64,000 bases of DNA from VXNE01 sp965248075 (GCA_965248075.1 CBDFIL010000002.1:682001-746000); one strand, 5' to 3'; positions 8,408-17,536 are shown, counted from the stretch's first letter. The notes: generated by a model from the letters alone, not told the origin. A program made the numbers and translations.

Positions 8408-10023
8408 GGGGTCGTCGCTTCTTCGCAGGCGCCGGCGGACCCCGGCTCGGCCCGGCCGGCGCCGGCAACGGGCGCCGCGCCGCTCCGGTCGGCAATCCGT
8501 ATCTCGCGCAGCATGGGGTCGACATTGCGGCCCACCCGGACGCCCGCGAGCTTGTCCGCGTCGTAGATGACCAGGTCGTCGATCTGGAGATACACGACGG
8601 TCAGCGCGTCCTTCACGATCACGTTGAAGTACGCGCGGTAGTTCCGTTCGCGGAGTTCCTCGTCCAGGCTCGTGAGGGCTTCCGCGGCCAGCCGCTCGAG
8701 TCGCGGGTCCTCGTAGGCGAAGGGGTTGAAGGCGGCCCCGACGGACCAGATCGCCGGATGGCGGCTGTCGGGATCGAAGTTCGGATAGCCGATCGCGTTC
8801 ACCGGGTACTCGCGGGAGCGGGCGATCGCGGCGATGCTGGCCCCGTCGATGACCTTGATGCGCATGTCGATGCCGACGCGCTGCAGGTAGGCCTGCAGCG
8901 CCTCGTACGCTGCCGTACTGCCGGGTGATACGGGTATGGCGAAGGTGAACGTCTCGACGCCCGCTTCGTCCAGCAGGGCACGGGCGCGCTCGGGATCGTA
9001 GGAGAAGAACCCTTCGAGTTCCGGATTGTGTCCGAGGTTGCCGGCGGCCATGGGCTGCGAGGTGGGCCGTGCGTATCCGAAGAACACGGTGTCGGCGATG
9101 GCCTGGCGGTCCACGGCAAAACCGAGGGCCTGCCGGACCCTCGGGTCGCCCAGCTCCGGGACCAGTTCGCCGGCGCGGTCGAGGATCGTGATCCCGAACC
9201 AGCGGTTCGAGGCGGAAGTGACGGCGAATCCCGCCTCCCGCGCCGGTGCGGCCTCCGCCGGCGTGACGAGGGCCATGTCGATCTGGCCGGAGATCATGGC
9301 GTTCAGGCGTGCGCGGATGTTGATGAGCAGATGGATGTCGAGCGGCGGCGCGTCGTCGAAGCCGGGCAGGAAGTAGTCCGGATTTGGCACGAAGCGCTGC
9401 ACTTCGCCGTGCGTCGAGCGGTCGCGGTCGTAGATCCAGGGACCCGTGCCCACGGGGTTGAGGTCGAGGTCCGGGTTGTCGAACGCCGCGGGACTCACCA
9501 TCAGCCCGGGCGAGTGGCTCAGGTTGTAGAGCAGCGTGGGGTCGGGATAGTGCAGGCGCACCCGCAACGTGTAGTCGTCCACGACCTCTGCCGCGTCAAT
9601 GGACGCGACGGTGTTGATCCGCGGCCCCTCGAGCCGGAACAGGCGGTCGATGTTGGCCTTGGCGGCATGGGCGTCGAACGGCTCGCCATCGATGAAACGG
9701 ACGCCCCGGCGCAGGAAGAAGTCGATGGTCCGGTCGTCCCGCCACGTCCAGGAGGCCGCGAGACCGGGATGGGGCTTGAGCAGGTCCGCGATGTTGGTAT
9801 GCGTCAGGCCGTCGTACACCAGCGTGAGGTAGGTGTAGTACTGCGGCCCGGTATCCGCCAGGTGCGGGTCGAAGGTCACCAGCGAGGTGCCGGTCCCGAA
9901 GCGGACGGTCTGCGTCGCGGTGTCCGCCGGCGGTCCGGACCCGGGCGTCGCATCGTCGCCCGGCGCGCAGCCCGGCATCGACAGGGCCGCGAGGAGCCAG
10001 ACGGAAACCCGGCGGGAGAGCAC
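8401..10023 (-). CDS. Solute-binding lipoprotein, family 5 (Dpp/Opp type), copy 1
   Basis: About 540 residues from a GTG at 10023, chosen because it gives a lipoprotein signal (LSRRVSVWLLAALSMPGC) and lies 8 bases after the sulfatase stop. The mature part is a family-5 extracellular solute-binding protein: FDPHLADTG, a WTWRDDRTIDFFLRRGVRF block, SPAAF, PVGTGPW and DPRVRQALGFAVDR are all typical. It should present a substrate to the adjacent permease. Two close paralogs lie upstream. Alternation with sulfatases suggests a substrate related to sulfated molecules rather than ordinary peptides; that is inference. Confidence 0.88.
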   Translation of the reverse strand: MLSRRVSVWLLAALSMPGCAPGDDATPGSGPPADTATQTVRFGTGTSLVTFDPHLADTGPQYYTYLTLVYDGLTHTNIADLLKPHPGLAASWTWRDDRTIDFFLRRGVRFIDGEPFDAHAAKANIDRLFRLEGPRINTVASIDAAEVVDDYTLRVRLHYPDPTLLYNLSHSPGLMVSPAAFDNPDLDLNPVGTGPWIYDRDRSTHGEVQRFVPNPDYFLPGFDDAPPLDIHLLINIRARLNAMISGQIDMALVTPAEAAPAREAGFAVTSASNRWFGITILDRAGELVPELGDPRVRQALGFAVDRQAIADTVFFGYARPTSQPMAAGNLGHNPELEGFFSYDPERARALLDEAGVETFTFAIPVSPGSTAAYEALQAYLQRVGIDMRIKVIDGASIAAIARSREYPVNAIGYPNFDPDSRHPAIWSVGAAFNPFAYEDPRLERLAAEALTSLDEELRERNYRAYFNVIVKDALTVVYLQIDDLVIYDADKLAGVRVGRNVDPMLREIRIADRSGAAPVAGAGRAEPGSAGACEEATTPC

Positions 10024-10031
10024 GCCGCCCG

Positions 10032-11588
10032 CTACCAGATCAACTGCACGGTCTCGCCGTGGACCTCGGCGATCGTCGACAGCAGGGCCGGGCGGATCGG
10101 TGGATCTGTCGGCAGGGTGGCGACCCACTCGGCGTGCCGCGCAGCGAGCTCTTCCACCACGTCGGGATGCTGGTCGGCGAGGTTGACGGTCTCTCCCGGG
10201 TCCGCGTCGAGGTCGTACAGCATCGTCAGGTGCCCGAGGGGCGCGTCGGTCGACCAGCCGCCGGCGGGTGCGTCGAGACGCCCCGTTGCGTTCAGGTCCC
10301 CGGCGGTCAGGCCGGTCCGCGTGTAGCGGATGAGCTTCCAGCGCGCGTCGCGAATGGCGATGTTGGGGCCGGCGCGCCAGTAGAGGTGTTCGTGGGGCCG
10401 GCCGTCGCGTTCGCCCCGGAGATAGGGCGACAGGTCCATGCTGTCCTCCGTGGTGACCGGGCTGCCGGCGGCGCCGGTGAAGGTCGCGAGCAGGTCGAGC
10501 GCGGTCACCGGTTCCTCGTAGACCTGCACGGCCGGCAGTCCCGCGGGCCAGCTCAGGATGAAGGGAACGCGTATGCCGCCCTCGTGGTAGTAGCGCTTGA
10601 ACCCCGCGTGCGGGGCGTTGGAACAGCCGCCGTCGACGTAGCTCGCGCAGCCGTTGTCCGAGAGGAAGGCGATCAGCGTGTTCTCGTACTGGCCGGTGTC
10701 GCGCAGCGCGGCGACCACGCGGGCCACGCTTTCGTCGAGGGAGCCCACCATGGCCGCGTACACCCGCGTCTTGGGATCCTCGATGTGGCGATAGGGCTCG
10801 AGATACCGGTCCGTCGCCTGGAACGGCGCATGCGGCGTCGCGTGACTGAGAAACAGGAAGAACGGGTCGTCGCGGTGGCGTTCGATGAAGGTGACCGCCT
10901 CGTCGGTGAAGGCGTCCGTCAGGTACTGCTCCACCTCGACGCGCTCGAAACCGCGGTACAGGGCGAAATCGTCGGAGCGCTCCGTCGCGACGGACCCGAC
11001 GGTTTCCGTGCCGGGCGTGCGCGGGTCGATGAAGATGTTGCTCCCGGCCGGGTAGCCGAAGTACTCGTCGAAACCGCGGCTCATCGGGTGGTGTTCGCGC
11101 CGGTAGCCGAGATGCCACTTGCCGACGATGCCCGTGGCATAGCCGAGGGACTTCAGCGCCTCGGCCACGGTGGTTTCCGCCGTGCTCATGCCGTACTCCT
11201 GGTCGTCCCCCCCGGTGGGGTTGAACTCCCAGCCATGACGCGCCTGGTAGCGGCCGGTGAGGATCCCGGCCCGCGACGGACTGCACGTGGGATGGGTGAC
11301 GTATCCGTCGGTCGCGCGCACGCCCGTGGCGGCGAGGGCGTCGATGTTCGGGGTGGAGATGACCTCGCCGCCATAAACGCCGACGTCGCCGATGCCGAGG
11401 TCGTCGGCGAAGATCAGCACGATGTTGGGGGCACCCTCCGCCGCCGCGGCGGCCGCAGGTCCGGAGGCGGCCGGTTCGGCGGCGTCATTGGTCGCGGTCG
11501 GTGGTTCGGAGCAGCCGGCAAGGAAGAGCGCCGCCGTCCCCAGCAGGCAACGCCAGAGCCTGCGCGAACTGGTGTGGAGCGCGTTCAT
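10032..11588 (-). CDS. S1-type sulfatase, lipoprotein, copy 1
   Basis: 518 residues. Signal peptide with lipobox LAGC (C26), then an Ala/Pro-rich linker. The alkaline-phosphatase-superfamily core begins at NIVLIFADDLG (metal-binding DD near 62-63). The sulfatase signature is CSPSRAGILTGR, with C102 the residue converted to formylglycine by FGE-type or anaerobic maturases. Later GKWHLG carries the usual Lys/His pair. It is predicted to be anchored to a membrane facing the periplasm or outside. Its ATG overlaps the stop of binding protein 2 by ATGA. No maturase gene lies in this window, so activity depends on one elsewhere. Confidence 0.92.
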   Translation of the reverse strand: MNALHTSSRRLWRCLLGTAALFLAGCSEPPTATNDAAEPAASGPAAAAAAEGAPNIVLIFADDLGIGDVGVYGGEVISTPNIDALAATGVRATDGYVTHPTCSPSRAGILTGRYQARHGWEFNPTGGDDQEYGMSTAETTVAEALKSLGYATGIVGKWHLGYRREHHPMSRGFDEYFGYPAGSNIFIDPRTPGTETVGSVATERSDDFALYRGFERVEVEQYLTDAFTDEAVTFIERHRDDPFFLFLSHATPHAPFQATDRYLEPYRHIEDPKTRVYAAMVGSLDESVARVVAALRDTGQYENTLIAFLSDNGCASYVDGGCSNAPHAGFKRYYHEGGIRVPFILSWPAGLPAVQVYEEPVTALDLLATFTGAAGSPVTTEDSMDLSPYLRGERDGRPHEHLYWRAGPNIAIRDARWKLIRYTRTGLTAGDLNATGRLDAPAGGWSTDAPLGHLTMLYDLDADPGETVNLADQHPDVVEELAARHAEWVATLPTDPPIRPALLSTIAEVHGETVQLIW

Positions 11589-13327
11589 GGCTGCGGCCCT
11601 GAGGATTCGAGGTCGTTCGAGTCTAGCAGTCCGGCGGACTCAAGTCTGCGCAGGGACGCGTCCGCGGCGGTCGGTCCGACGCCGGTGGAGCGGGCGAATG
11701 TCCTGGCGCCGTGCTTGACCCGTATCTCGCGCAGCAGGGGGTCGATGTAACGGCCGATCCGGACGCCAGTGAGCTTCTCCGCGTCATAGATCACGAGGTC
11801 GTCGATCTGGAGGTACACCAGCGTGAGCACGTCCTTCACGACGACGTTGAAGTACTCGCGGTAGTTCCGCGCGCGCAGGTCCTCGTCCAGGCTGCGGATG
11901 GCTTCCGCGGCCAGCCGCTCGAGCCGCGGGTCCTCGTAGCCGAACGGGTTGAAGCCGGCGGTGACCGACCAGATGGCGGGATGGCGGCTGTCCGGATCGA
12001 AGTTCGGATAGCCGATGGTGTTCACGGGGTAGTCGCGGCTGCGGGCGAGCGCGGCGACGCTCCCGGGCTCGATGACCCTGATGCGCATGTCGATGCCGAC
12101 GCGCCGGAGGTAGGCCTGCACGGCCTCGTACTGGGGGATGCTGCCGGCGGTCACCGGCACGGTGAACGTGAACGTGTCGATGCCGGCTTCGTCGAGCAGG
12201 GCGCGGGCGCGGGCGGGATCGTAGGAGAAGAACGACTCCAGTTCCGGGTCGTGTCCCAGGTTGTCCCGGTGCATGGGTTGCGAAGTGGGCCGCGCATGCC
12301 CGAAGTAGACCGCGTCGGCAATGGCCTGGCGGTCCACGGCGAAGCCGAGCGCCTGCCGGACCCTCGGGTCCCCCATCTCTGGCACCAGGTCGCCCGCACG
12401 GTCCAGGATCGTCAGCCCGAACCAGCGGTTCGCGCGGGAAGTGACGGCGAATCCCTGGTCCCGGGCCGGTTCGGCCTCCGTCGCTCCGACGATGGCGAGA
12501 TCGATCTGGCCGGAGATCAGCGCGTTCAGGCGTGCGCGGTTGTTGGCGAGTTTGTGGACTGCGATCGGCGGGGCGTCGTGGAATTCGGGATCCCAGTGGT
12601 CCGGATCCGGCACGAAGTGCAGGACCTCGCCGAGGGTGGAACGGGCACGGTCGTACAGCCAGGGGCCCGTACCCACCGGGTTGAGGTCGAGATCCGGGTT
12701 GTCGAACGCGGCGGGGCTCACCATCAGGCCCGGCGACAGGCCGAGGTTGTACAGCAGCGTCGGGTCCGGATAGTTCAGGTGCAGCCGGAGCGTGTACTCG
12801 TCCAGGACATCCGCGGCGTACATGGACGCGACGGTGTTGATCCGGGGTCCCTTGAGCTCCATCAGCCGGTCGATGTTCGCCTTGGCGGCGTGGGCGTCGA
12901 ACCGCTCGCCGTCGATGAAGCGGACACCCCGGCGCAGCGTGAGGTCGATGGTGTTGTCGTCGGGCCACGTCCAGGACGTCGCGAGGCCCGGATGCGGCTC
13001 GAAGGCGCTCTCGATGTTGAGCAGCGTCAGGCCGTCGTACACGAGCGTGAGGTAGGTGGAGAACTGCGGCCCCGTGTCGGCCAGGTGCGGGTCGAAGGTC
13101 ACCATCGGATTCGAAGTCCCGAAACGCAGGCTCTGTGCGGACGGGACGGCGGGCAGTCCTGCGCTGGCGACCTCGTCGGGCGCGTCCGAGCAGCCGGGAA
13201 GCCACAGGCATGCGAGGAACAGTAGGGGACGGGCTTGTCCCGTCCCATGCCCGAGCACCGGATATGCCCAGCGGCGGGCGACGACAAGCGTCGCCCCCAC
13301 AAGTCTGTTCCGCGCGGCGTTCGGCAC
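11585..13327 (-). CDS. Solute-binding protein, family 5, copy 2; N-terminus rewritten by a palindromic repeat
   Basis: A 580-residue frame from GTG 13327. From about residue 42 (LLFLACLWLPGCSDAP) it resembles the other two binding lipoproteins, with lipobox LPGC and the family blocks FDPHLADTG, PVGTGPW and DPRVRQALGFAVDR. The first 35 or so residues (VGATLVVARR, GTGQARPL) are translation of a REP-like inverted pair at 13222-13300. They carry no sensible signal-peptide n-region. Either translation starts at the GTG and export is impaired, or another start is used. The gene sits between sulfatase 2 (15 bases upstream) and sulfatase 1 (overlapping). Confidence 0.85.
   Translation of the reverse strand: MPNAARNRLVGATLVVARRWAYPVLGHGTGQARPLLFLACLWLPGCSDAPDEVASAGLPAVPSAQSLRFGTSNPMVTFDPHLADTGPQFSTYLTLVYDGLTLLNIESAFEPHPGLATSWTWPDDNTIDLTLRRGVRFIDGERFDAHAAKANIDRLMELKGPRINTVASMYAADVLDEYTLRLHLNYPDPTLLYNLGLSPGLMVSPAAFDNPDLDLNPVGTGPWLYDRARSTLGEVLHFVPDPDHWDPEFHDAPPIAVHKLANNRARLNALISGQIDLAIVGATEAEPARDQGFAVTSRANRWFGLTILDRAGDLVPEMGDPRVRQALGFAVDRQAIADAVYFGHARPTSQPMHRDNLGHDPELESFFSYDPARARALLDEAGIDTFTFTVPVTAGSIPQYEAVQAYLRRVGIDMRIRVIEPGSVAALARSRDYPVNTIGYPNFDPDSRHPAIWSVTAGFNPFGYEDPRLERLAAEAIRSLDEDLRARNYREYFNVVVKDVLTLVYLQIDDLVIYDAEKLTGVRIGRYIDPLLREIRVKHGARTFARSTGVGPTAADASLRRLESAGLLDSNDLESSGPQP
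13222..13300. repeat. REPIN-like inverted pair inside a coding region
   Basis: Left palindrome 13222-13246 (GTAG head, GGGACGGG/CCCGTCCC, CTTGT loop). Right palindrome 13276-13300 (GGGCGACG/CGTCGCCC, ACAAG loop, degenerate CCAC tail). It covers codons of the binding protein 2 signal region. Confidence 0.75.
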
Positions 13328-13342
13328 CGATCGTGGTACCTG

Positions 13343-14905
13343 CTAGTAGATCAACTGCACGGCCTCGCCGTCGACCTCGGCGAGGGTCGACCCCAAGGCG
13401 GGCAGGATTGCCGGGTCCGTGGGCAGGGTGTCGACCCACGCCGCGTGGCGTGCGGAGAGCCGCTCGACCACGTCGGGGTGTTCGCCCGCGAGGTTGACTG
13501 TCTCGCCGAGGTCCCGGTCCAGGTCCAGGTCGTACAGCATCGTCACGTGCCCGAGCGGCGCATGGGGCAGCCAGCCGTCGGCCGGCGGCGTGAGGCGCCC
13601 GGCCTCGCCGAGGTCTTCGGCGGTCAAGTCCGTCCGCCGGTAGCGGATGAGCTTCCAGCGCTCGTCACGGATGGCCGCGCTCGGGCCGGAGCGCCAGTAC
13701 AGGTGGTCGTGGGGCCGCCCGTCGCGTTCTCCCCGGAGATACGGCAACAGGTCGACGCTGTCCTCCGTGGTCACGGCGTTTCCGGCGGCGCCCGTGAACG
13801 TCGCCAGCAGGTCGAGCGAGATCACCGGCTCCCCGTAGACCTGGCCGGCCGGGAGCCCGGCCGGCCAGCTCAGGATGAACGGAATCCGCACTCCACCCTC
13901 GTGGTGGTACCGCTTGAAGCCTGCGTGCGGGGCGTTGGAGCAGGCCTGGCCGATGTAAGCCGCGCAGCCGTTGTCCGACAGGAAGGCGATCAGGGTATTG
14001 TCGTACTGGCCGATCTCCCGGAGCGTGGCCACGACACGGGCGACGCTCTCGTCGAGGGACCCCACCATCGCCGCGTAGACGCGCGTGGCCGGATCCTCGA
14101 TATGCCGATACGGCTCGAGATAGCGCTCCGTCGCCTGCAGCGGCGTGTGCGGGGTGGTGTGGCTGAGGTAGAGGAAGAACGGCTCCTCGCGGTGGCGGTC
14201 GATAAAGGCGACCGCCTCGTCGGTGAACGCGTCGGTCAGGTATTCCTCCACCTCGACGGTTTCGAAGCCGCGCGACACCCCGTAGCGCTCCGGCCGCTCC
14301 GTCAACGGTCGACCGACGGTCTCCGTGCCCGGCGTGCGCGAGTCGATGAAGATGCTGCCCCCGGCCAGGACGCCGAAGTACTCGTCGAAACCGCGGCTCA
14401 TCGGGTGGTGCTCGCGCTCGTGGCCGAGGTGCCACTTGCCCACCATGCCGGTGGCGTAGCCGAGCGCCTTGAGTTCGTTGGCGAAGGTGCTCTCGTCCGT
14501 GCTCAGGCCGGCGGTGAGGTCGCGTCCGTCCGGGTTGAACTCCCAGCCGTGGCGCGCCTGGTAGCGCCCGGTCAGCAAGCCGGCGCGGGACGGGCTGCAC
14601 ACGGGATGCGAAACGTATCCCTCGCTCGCCCGCACCCCCGCTGCCGCCAGAGCGTCGATGTTCGGCGTCGAGATCACTTCTCCGCCGTAGACGCCCACGT
14701 CCCCGATGCCGAGGTCGTCGGCGAAGATCAGCACGATGTTGGGCGCGCGCTCGGCGGGAGCGGGCGCCGCGGAACCATCCGCCGGCTCGGCGGGGGTTGG
14801 GCCCGGATCGCCACAACCGGTGAGCAACAGCGCCGGCAGCGCTGCGGCAGCAATGCGCCGCGCGAAACGGCGGGCCGACACGATGGGTGTGCGAGGTGGC
14901 TGCAT
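13343..14905 (-). CDS. S1-type sulfatase, lipoprotein, copy 2
   Basis: 520 residues, first gene of the sulfatase/transporter operon. Signal peptide ending in lipobox LTGC (C31), Pro/Ala linker, NIVLIFADDLG metal motif, and CSPSRAGLLTGR with the formylglycine cysteine C103. GMVGKWHLGHERE and the C-terminal DLDRDLGETVNL block match copies 1 and 3. Its first 100 residues are almost identical to copy 3, showing a recent duplication. The promoter region lies between this ATG and the divergent SnoaL-like gene at 14980. Hydrolysis of an organic sulfate ester is predicted; the substrate is unknown. Confidence 0.92.
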   Translation of the reverse strand: MQPPRTPIVSARRFARRIAAAALPALLLTGCGDPGPTPAEPADGSAAPAPAERAPNIVLIFADDLGIGDVGVYGGEVISTPNIDALAAAGVRASEGYVSHPVCSPSRAGLLTGRYQARHGWEFNPDGRDLTAGLSTDESTFANELKALGYATGMVGKWHLGHEREHHPMSRGFDEYFGVLAGGSIFIDSRTPGTETVGRPLTERPERYGVSRGFETVEVEEYLTDAFTDEAVAFIDRHREEPFFLYLSHTTPHTPLQATERYLEPYRHIEDPATRVYAAMVGSLDESVARVVATLREIGQYDNTLIAFLSDNGCAAYIGQACSNAPHAGFKRYHHEGGVRIPFILSWPAGLPAGQVYGEPVISLDLLATFTGAAGNAVTTEDSVDLLPYLRGERDGRPHDHLYWRSGPSAAIRDERWKLIRYRRTDLTAEDLGEAGRLTPPADGWLPHAPLGHVTMLYDLDLDRDLGETVNLAGEHPDVVERLSARHAAWVDTLPTDPAILPALGSTLAEVDGEAVQLIY

Positions 14906-14979
14906 GGCTCGATGATGCCACGGAATCGACGGCGGTCCAGCGTATCATGCGGGCCGTTTGCCAACAGCGGGAGCGCGCC

Positions 14980-15411
14980 ATGTCCGAGATCCACGACCAC
15001 GCCGACGAGCACAGCGACGACATCGTGGCGGCCCCGGGGCCGGAGCGCGAGGCCCTCGCGGCGCTCATCGGCTACATGGATGCCTGGAACCGGCGCGACA
15101 TCGACGGCATGAACGCCGCCTTCCACTTCCCGCACGTACGCGTCGCGAGCGGGCGCATCCACCTGCTGGAGTCGCCGCTGTCGCGTGCCCCGGACTTCTT
15201 CGAGAAGTTCATCGCGGCGACGGGCTGGGACTACAGCCTGTGGGACTACCGGCGCGCCGTGCAGAGCACCGACGACAAGGTGCACTTCGCGGTGCAGTTC
15301 ACCCGCTATCGCGTCGACGGCAGCGTGATCGGCGTCTATCCCTCGATGTGGATCGTCGCGAAGATCGGCGGTCGTTGGGGGGTGCAGGCGCGCTCGAGTT
15401 TCGCTCCGTAG
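14980..15411 (+). CDS. SnoaL/NTF2-like small protein
   Basis: 143 residues from the ATG at 14980 (MSEIHDHADEHSDD), preceded by CGGGAG. A longer frame upstream lacks conservation in the duplicate. The run LIGYMDAWNRRDIDGMNAAFHFPHVR and the later WDYRRAVQ, VHFAVQFTRYR and WIVAKIGGRWGVQARSS are typical of the NTF2-like alpha+beta cone fold (SnoaL-like or DUF4440-like). Such proteins are ligand-binding or small enzymes; the function here is unknown. It is divergent from sulfatase 2. A truncated second copy occurs at the matching place beside sulfatase 3. Confidence 0.75.
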   Translation: MSEIHDHADEHSDDIVAAPGPEREALAALIGYMDAWNRRDIDGMNAAFHFPHVRVASGRIHLLESPLSRAPDFFEKFIAATGWDYSLWDYRRAVQSTDDKVHFAVQFTRYRVDGSVIGVYPSMWIVAKIGGRWGVQARSSFAP

Positions 15412-15726
15412 CGCCCCATAGCCGGTCCGGTACTCGCTCGCAAGCTCGCTACGCACCGGCGCGCCTCCGGCCCAGCCACGCCGTCCTTTCATGGAAGCTG
15501 CACCGGCGGTCACTTCGTTCCCTTGGCGCGTCTTCCACAAAAGGGGACGGGCTTGACCCGTCCCGTGCCGGGTTCGTGCACGGTCGCGAGACGGGCGACC
15601 GCAAGGGTCGCCCCTACAAATGCGTGCACGGTGCCGAGACGGGCGACCGTAGGGGACGGGGTTGACCCGTCCCGTGTCGAATTCGTGCATGGTCGCGAGA
15701 CGGGCGACCACGAGGGTCGCCCCTAC
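15410..15726. repeat. Long intergenic repeat plus two REPIN-like pairs
   Basis: 15410-15538 resembles the 210-bp tandem unit near 29.7-30.1 kb (GGCGCGCCTCCGGCCCAGCC, CACTTCGTTCCC). It is followed by palindromes at 15542-15564, 15593-15617, 15649-15673 and 15702-15726, with loops CTTGA/GCAAG/GTTGA/ACGAG. The arrangement is two head-to-tail inverted pairs separated by spacers carrying a GTGCAcGGT-type core. No gene is seen in this stretch. Confidence 0.7.
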
Positions 15727-15775
15727 GGGTCTGTTCCGTGCGGCAGGGGCGTTCGGCACCGAATCGGGGTACCGG

Positions 15776-17332
15776 CTAGAAGATCAGCTGCACCGTCTCG
15801 CCGTCGACCTCGACGAGCGTCGACCGCACGGCGGGCAGGATCGGCGGCTCGGTGGGCAGCGTGCCGACCCATTCGGCGTGGCGCGCGGTGAGCCGTTCGA
15901 CCACGTCGGGGTGTTCGCTCGCCAGGTTGACGGTCTCGCCCGGGTCCGCGTCCAGGTCGTACAGCATCGTGAGGTGCCCGAGCGGCGCGTCGGTCGGCCA
16001 GCCGTCGGCCGGCGGGGTGAGGCGCCCGGTCTCGTCGAGGTCCTCCGACGTGAAGTCCGTGTGCCGGTAGCGGACGAGTTTCCAGCGCTCGTCGCGGATC
16101 GCCGCGTTGGGGCCCGAGCGCCAGTACAGATGGTCGTGGGGCCGGCCGTCGCGCTCGCCCCGGAGATAGGGCAGCAGGTCGACGCTGTCCTCCGTGGTCA
16201 CGGCGCCGCCGGCGACGCCCGTGAACGTCGCCAGCAGGTCGAGCGAGATCAGCGGCTCTCCGTAGACCTGGCCGGCGGGCAGTCCGTCGGGCCAGCTCAG
16301 GATGAAGGGGATCCGCACGCCGCCCTCGTGGTGGTAGCGCTTGAAGCCCGCGTGCGGGGCGTTGGAGCAGGCCTGGCCGATGTAGCCCGCGCAGCCGTTG
16401 TCCGACAGGAAGGCGATCAGGGTGTTGTCGTACTGGCCGATCTCCCGGAGCTTGGCGACGACGCGGGCAACGCTCTCGTCGAGGGAACCCACCATGGCCG
16501 CGTAGATGCGGGTCGCGGGGTCCTCGATGTGCCGGTAGGGCTCGAGGTAGCGCGCCGTCGCCTGCAGGGGCGTGTGCGGCGTCGTGTGGCTGAGGTAGAG
16601 GAAGAACGGCTCGTCGCGGTGCCGGTCGATAAAGGCGACCGCCTCGTCGGTGAAGGCGTCGGTCAGGTATTCCTCCACCTCGACCATTTCGAAGCCGCGA
16701 TACACCCCGGCGCGTTCGGGCCGTTCCGTCAACGGGGGACCGACGCTCTCCGTGCCCGGCGTGCGCGAGTCGATGAAGATGCTGCCCCCGGCCAGGACGC
16801 CGAAGTACTCGTCGAAACCGCGGCTCATCGGGTGGTGCTCCCGCTCATAGCCGAGGTGCCACTTGCCGACCATGCCGGTCGCGTAGCCGAGCGCCTTGAG
16901 TTCGTCGGCGAAGGTGCTCTCATCCGTGCTCAGCCCCGCGGTGAGGTCCCGTCCGGCCGGGTTGAACTCCCAGCCGTGGCGCGCCTGGTAGCGCCCGGTC
17001 AGCATGCCGGCGCGGGACGGGCTGCACACGGGGTGCGAAACGTATCCCTCGCTCGCCCGCACCCCCGCTGCCGCCAGAGCGTCGATGTTCGGCGTCGAGA
17101 TCACTTCTCCGCCGTAGACGCCCACGTCCCCGATGCCGAGGTCGTCGGCGAAGATCAGTACGATGTTGGGCGCGCGCTCGGCGGGAGCGGGCGCCGCGGA
17201 GCCATCCGCCGGCTCGGCGGGGGTTGGGGCCGGTTCGTCACACCCGGCGAGCAGCAGCACCGGCAGCGCTGCGGCAGCAATGCGCCGCGCGAAACGGCGT
17301 GCCGATACGATCGGTGTGCGAGGTGGCTGCAT
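15776..17332 (-). CDS. S1-type sulfatase, lipoprotein, copy 3 (duplicate of copy 2)
   Basis: 518 residues starting at ATG 17332, the same start as copy 2 (MQPPRTPIVSARRFARR); the longer frame to 17407 runs antisense through the SnoaL fragment. Lipobox LAGC (C31), metal motif ADDLG and CSPSRAGMLTGR with the predicted formylglycine cysteine C103 are intact, so the enzyme should be functional. Near-identity with copy 2 along most of its length marks a segmental duplication that also copied the divergent flank. Confidence 0.92.
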   Translation of the reverse strand: MQPPRTPIVSARRFARRIAAAALPVLLLAGCDEPAPTPAEPADGSAAPAPAERAPNIVLIFADDLGIGDVGVYGGEVISTPNIDALAAAGVRASEGYVSHPVCSPSRAGMLTGRYQARHGWEFNPAGRDLTAGLSTDESTFADELKALGYATGMVGKWHLGYEREHHPMSRGFDEYFGVLAGGSIFIDSRTPGTESVGPPLTERPERAGVYRGFEMVEVEEYLTDAFTDEAVAFIDRHRDEPFFLYLSHTTPHTPLQATARYLEPYRHIEDPATRIYAAMVGSLDESVARVVAKLREIGQYDNTLIAFLSDNGCAGYIGQACSNAPHAGFKRYHHEGGVRIPFILSWPDGLPAGQVYGEPLISLDLLATFTGVAGGAVTTEDSVDLLPYLRGERDGRPHDHLYWRSGPNAAIRDERWKLVRYRHTDFTSEDLDETGRLTPPADGWPTDAPLGHLTMLYDLDADPGETVNLASEHPDVVERLTARHAEWVGTLPTEPPILPAVRSTLVEVDGETVQLIF

Positions 17333-17405
17333 GGCTGGACGGTCCACGGAATCAATGTCCGTCCAGCGTAACATGCGGGCCGTTTGCCGAAACCGGGAGC
17401 GCGCC

Positions 17406-17495
17406 ATGTCCGAGATCCACGATCACGCCGACGAGCACAGCGACGACATCGTGGCGGCTCCGGGGCCGGAGCGCGAAGCCCTCGGGGCACTCAAG
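17406..17495 (+). pseudogene. 5' fragment of a second SnoaL-like gene
   Basis: Bases 17406-17495 repeat the start of the SnoaL-like gene at 14980 with a few substitutions (MSEIHDHADEHSDDIVAAPG). The similarity stops abruptly and is followed by REP-like sequence. About 30 of 143 codons remain, so this is a dead copy left by duplication and repeat-associated loss. Confidence 0.8.
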
Positions 17496-17536
17496 GTCCC
17501 GTCTCGAAATGCGTGCACGGTGCCGAGACGGGCGTC

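Noticed and set aside
8401..11286. 961-codon frame joining part of the sulfatase antisense-phase to binding protein 1
   Set aside because: The upstream half is out-of-frame sulfatase sequence; a GTG at 10023 gives a proper lipoprotein start.
10059..17371. Long plus-strand frames opposite sulfatases and binding proteins
   Set aside because: They mirror genuine minus-strand genes and repeat in each paralog; no family motif or ribosome site.
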